A DNA stretch of 64,000 nucleotides, from NCBI GenBank assembly GCA_038255145.1, contig JBBSLP010000001.1:1-64000 (forward strand), given 5' to 3'. The translations under genes were made by a program, and so were the position numbers. The notes under the pieces are model-generated. The model saw nothing but the letters and a program-made list of their open reading frames with translations. It was not told the origin of the DNA and ran no database searches. Positions 61,721 through 64,000 of this stretch are shown piece after piece. The first letter of the stretch is position 1. Each line of letters begins with the position of its first letter. This DNA comes from WHTX01 sp038255145 (lineage in GTDB: Bacteria > Actinomycetota > Acidimicrobiia > Acidimicrobiales > CAIXPF01).

Positions 61721-62253
61721 CCCCGAACCGAGCCAGAGCTGTCGATGGGATGCGGGATGACCGGCAGTTGCCTGTCAGCGCACGGGGGCGGCGGCGAACG
61801 ATGCGCAGCGGGGACGGGTACCTTCGCCCACCAGTGGGGTGAGGCGCGGGCGACGGCTGTGCCCGCAGCTTCCGCACGTCCTGACGGAACACGGCTACGC
61901 CGCCCCAAGCCTGGTCTGGCTATGCCATCGAGCGGCGCGCCATGACGTGGCGTGAGGGTTGAACGGGCAGGTGGGAGGGGGTGAGGCCGCCGCTAGCATC
62001 ACGGCGTCCGCAGGGGGCGACGTGACGATGGCGGTCCGGTCCAACTCCGGGCGCGGCGCGTGGCCCCGCGGATGGCACGGCGGACGACGGCGACGGGCGA
62101 ACGGCCCCCACCCCGGGACGAGTGGCTGACCGCTACGCGTGGTTGACCAGCCGCCCTCGGGCGGGACCATCAATCCCTATCGGCGGCGTCCCATCGGGCC
62201 TTCCCTGAGGTTCTACTGAGATCTGCCTGCGAGATGTCGAGGACGGGGTGTCC
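61721..62253. other. Gap without a recognised gene
   Basis: Divergent intergenic space before the secreted repeat protein. No convincing frame, tRNA or hairpin is seen. A TAGCAT hexamer near 61994 could be part of a promoter but there is a long distance to the next gene. Confidence 0.5.
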
Positions 62254-64000
62254 ATGAAGCCTGCTGGTCGGAAGAGGATCGTCGCCGCCGCGCTGGCCGC
62301 GTTGGCGGGCGCCGCCGCGCTGGGCCTGCCCGCGTTGAGCGCCAAGGCCGCAGCCGGTGACCCGTGGTGGGCCGGCGGGGGTGCCTTCCGCGCCCCAATC
62401 ACCGTGACCTTCCCGGGCACGTCGGGCCAGGCCGTCCCCGTGGAGACCACGGTGGACTTCAACAGCCTGCTCACCGCGGCCGGCGGGACGGGCACCGTCG
62501 ACACCGCCACCGTGCGGGTCGTCGAGGTCAGCGGGAACAACCCCACCGGGCCTTCACTGCCCGTCCAGGTCGACGACGACAACGGGACCAAGAAGCTCGT
62601 CTTCCTGGCCCCGGCCACCTCGGCTGGCGCCCATCGCTACGACGTGTACTTCGACAAGGCCGGCGCCTCGGTGCCAACCCAGAGCGCGGCCACCCCCATC
62701 ACCCTGTCCAGCGCGGACGACGCCGGCCAGGACTCCTACAAGATCGCCACCACGGCCGGCACCTGGTACTTCCAGAAGCAGGGCGGCGCCTTCTCCAGCT
62801 TCGACGACGCCTCGGGCGCCGACTGGATCGGCTACGAGAACAACGCCAGCTCCAACCGCCGCTTCCGGGGCACCCCCAACCTGAACGACGACTGGTACCA
62901 CCCCGGTGGCACCCAGGCCACCACCACCCTGCTGAGCTCGGGTCCGGTCAAGGTCGTGATCAAGGCCGATGGTGGTGGCAACAGCACCATCCACGAGATC
63001 TACCCCGGCTTCGTGCGCTCGACCCTCACCGCGGCCCCCGTCCCCTACTGGTGGCTCTATGAGGGCACCCCGGGTGGTGGCATCGTCGGTGGCGAGTCCG
63101 TGCTCAAGCCCTCGGGCGGCACCGTGGCCACCTTGCCCCTGTCGGCCAACGTCGAGGGCGACATCTCGTCCCTGGGCGACGCCGGCGCCGCCGAGTGGAT
63201 CGCCTTCACCAACGGCACCGGTGCCACTGTCGGACGGTCGATCTTCTTCGCCCACCAGGACGAAGACAACCCGACGGACGGCTCCCTGGCCGCCGGCGCC
63301 GGCGCCGACTCGATGGCCGTGTTCGGCTTCGGCCGCTCCCCGGCGGCGGACTACCCCCAGCTGAGCGGCAACAACACGTTCACCATGGGCCTGGTCGACA
63401 CCAAGGACGGCGGCGTCGTGCGCAACGCGGTCATCGGGGCCACGGCTGCTCCCGCGGTCTTCGTGGGTGCCGCTGAGGCCGGTACCGCCGGTGGTGGTGG
63501 CTCGACGACGACCACCGCTCCTCCCGTGAGCACGGGCACCGGGGCCAAGTACACGGCGGTGACGCCGTCCCGGGTGCTCGACACCCGCAGCGGCAACAAG
63601 CTCGGGCCGCTGGAGCCGGTGCGGGTCGTCGTGCGGGGTGTGGCCGACGTGCCTGCCTCGGCCACCTCCATCGTGCTCAACGCCACCGTCGTCGAGCCCA
63701 CCCAGCCCACGTTCGTGGCCGTGTACCCGTCCGACATCGGCTTCCCCGGCATCTCCAACCTCAACTCCGAGGTCAACGACACGGTGCCCAACCTGGTCAC
63801 CTCCCCCATCGGCATCGACGGTGGCGTGTTCGTGCTCAACGGTGCCGGCACCGCCCACGTGCTCCTCGACGTGGTCGGCTACTACGCCCCCACCGCCGCG
63901 GTGCCCACGGGCGGCGGCTTGCACGCCATGAGCCCGGTCCGCTGGGCGGACACCCGGGCCGGCGCCCCCCTGGGCGCAGGTGAGGCCCGCACGTTCAGCT
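62254..64000 (+). CDS. Secreted surface protein with C-terminal repeats (partial)
   Basis: 582 codons from ATG 62254 to the window edge with no stop. Signal peptide (KRIVAAALAALAGAAALGLPALSAKA), an N-terminal beta-rich domain (about 40-200: ITVTFPGTSG, YDVYFDKAG), a central domain (about 200-400: WYFQKQGGAFSSFDD, YWWLYEGTPGGG) and a Thr/Gly linker. Then come repeats of the SRVLDTRSGNK ... HVLLDVVGYYAP type, the second starting SPVRWADTRAG. The repeats match in pattern those of the sedolisin at 54036. Probably cell-surface or secreted; polymer binding is an inference. GAGGACGGGG lies upstream of the start. Confidence 0.8.
   Translation, partial: MKPAGRKRIVAAALAALAGAAALGLPALSAKAAAGDPWWAGGGAFRAPITVTFPGTSGQAVPVETTVDFNSLLTAAGGTGTVDTATVRVVEVSGNNPTGPSLPVQVDDDNGTKKLVFLAPATSAGAHRYDVYFDKAGASVPTQSAATPITLSSADDAGQDSYKIATTAGTWYFQKQGGAFSSFDDASGADWIGYENNASSNRRFRGTPNLNDDWYHPGGTQATTTLLSSGPVKVVIKADGGGNSTIHEIYPGFVRSTLTAAPVPYWWLYEGTPGGGIVGGESVLKPSGGTVATLPLSANVEGDISSLGDAGAAEWIAFTNGTGATVGRSIFFAHQDEDNPTDGSLAAGAGADSMAVFGFGRSPAADYPQLSGNNTFTMGLVDTKDGGVVRNAVIGATAAPAVFVGAAEAGTAGGGGSTTTTAPPVSTGTGAKYTAVTPSRVLDTRSGNKLGPLEPVRVVVRGVADVPASATSIVLNATVVEPTQPTFVAVYPSDIGFPGISNLNSEVNDTVPNLVTSPIGIDGGVFVLNGAGTAHVLLDVVGYYAPTAAVPTGGGLHAMSPVRWADTRAGAPLGAGEARTFS

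Overview
The window is very GC-rich, with GTG starts and ATGA/GTGA gene overlaps throughout. It carries an actinobacterial-type respiratory set (diheme QcrC, actinobacterial CtaF), a REP13E12-like HNH gene with a TCGAAC-N4-GTTCGA SOS box, a TIGR03842-like LLM oxidoreductase and several apparently leaderless genes. This points to a high-GC actinobacterium. The style resembles Acidimicrobiia, but no rRNA is present to settle that. No tRNA, rRNA, CRISPR array, prophage or intact insertion sequence was seen.

Layout. 0-5 kb: a complete carbohydrate ABC importer (minus strand) and a small lipoprotein. 5-20 kb: accessory metabolism, with an MFS/MarR pair, a large alpha/beta hydrolase, a double-domain class III CoA-transferase, an amidase, SDRs (one decayed), a VapBC-like pair, a decayed iron-related gene, an SRPBCC protein and a thiolase. 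20-30.5 kb: an alpha/beta hydrolase, then a tightly overlapped operon for dihydropyrimidine or hydantoin breakdown (nitrilase-type beta-ureidopropionase, class III aminotransferase, dihydropyrimidinase, LLM oxidoreductase) with its own NitT/TauT-type ABC importer. 30.5-34 kb: a secreted trypsin and a hybrid histidine kinase. 34-42 kb: the respiratory block, CtaG/CtaC/CtaD/CtaF facing away from CtaE/QcrC/QcrA/QcrB. 42-46 kb: a WYL regulator, a nucleotidyltransferase/BON/phosphoesterase trio and the SOS-box HNH gene. 46-54 kb: a second nitrogen-compound operon, with a BMP/nucleoside-type ABC importer, a GntR regulator, an AtzH/HpxZ-like protein and two isochorismatase-fold proteins, one lacking all catalytic residues. 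54-64 kb: a sedolisin protease with three N-terminal repeats, a GAF-GGDEF protein, a P450, a frameshifted methyltransferase and a secreted repeat protein cut by the window edge.

Two themes stand out. First, two separate ureide/pyrimidine nitrogen-scavenging operons each bring a dedicated importer. The first lacks a classical dihydropyrimidine dehydrogenase and instead holds an LLM flavin/F420-type oxidoreductase. Second, there are many small tandem duplications (8-19 bp), often exactly at stop codons, and several fresh-looking pseudogenes, including one broken by a 14-bp tandem duplication.
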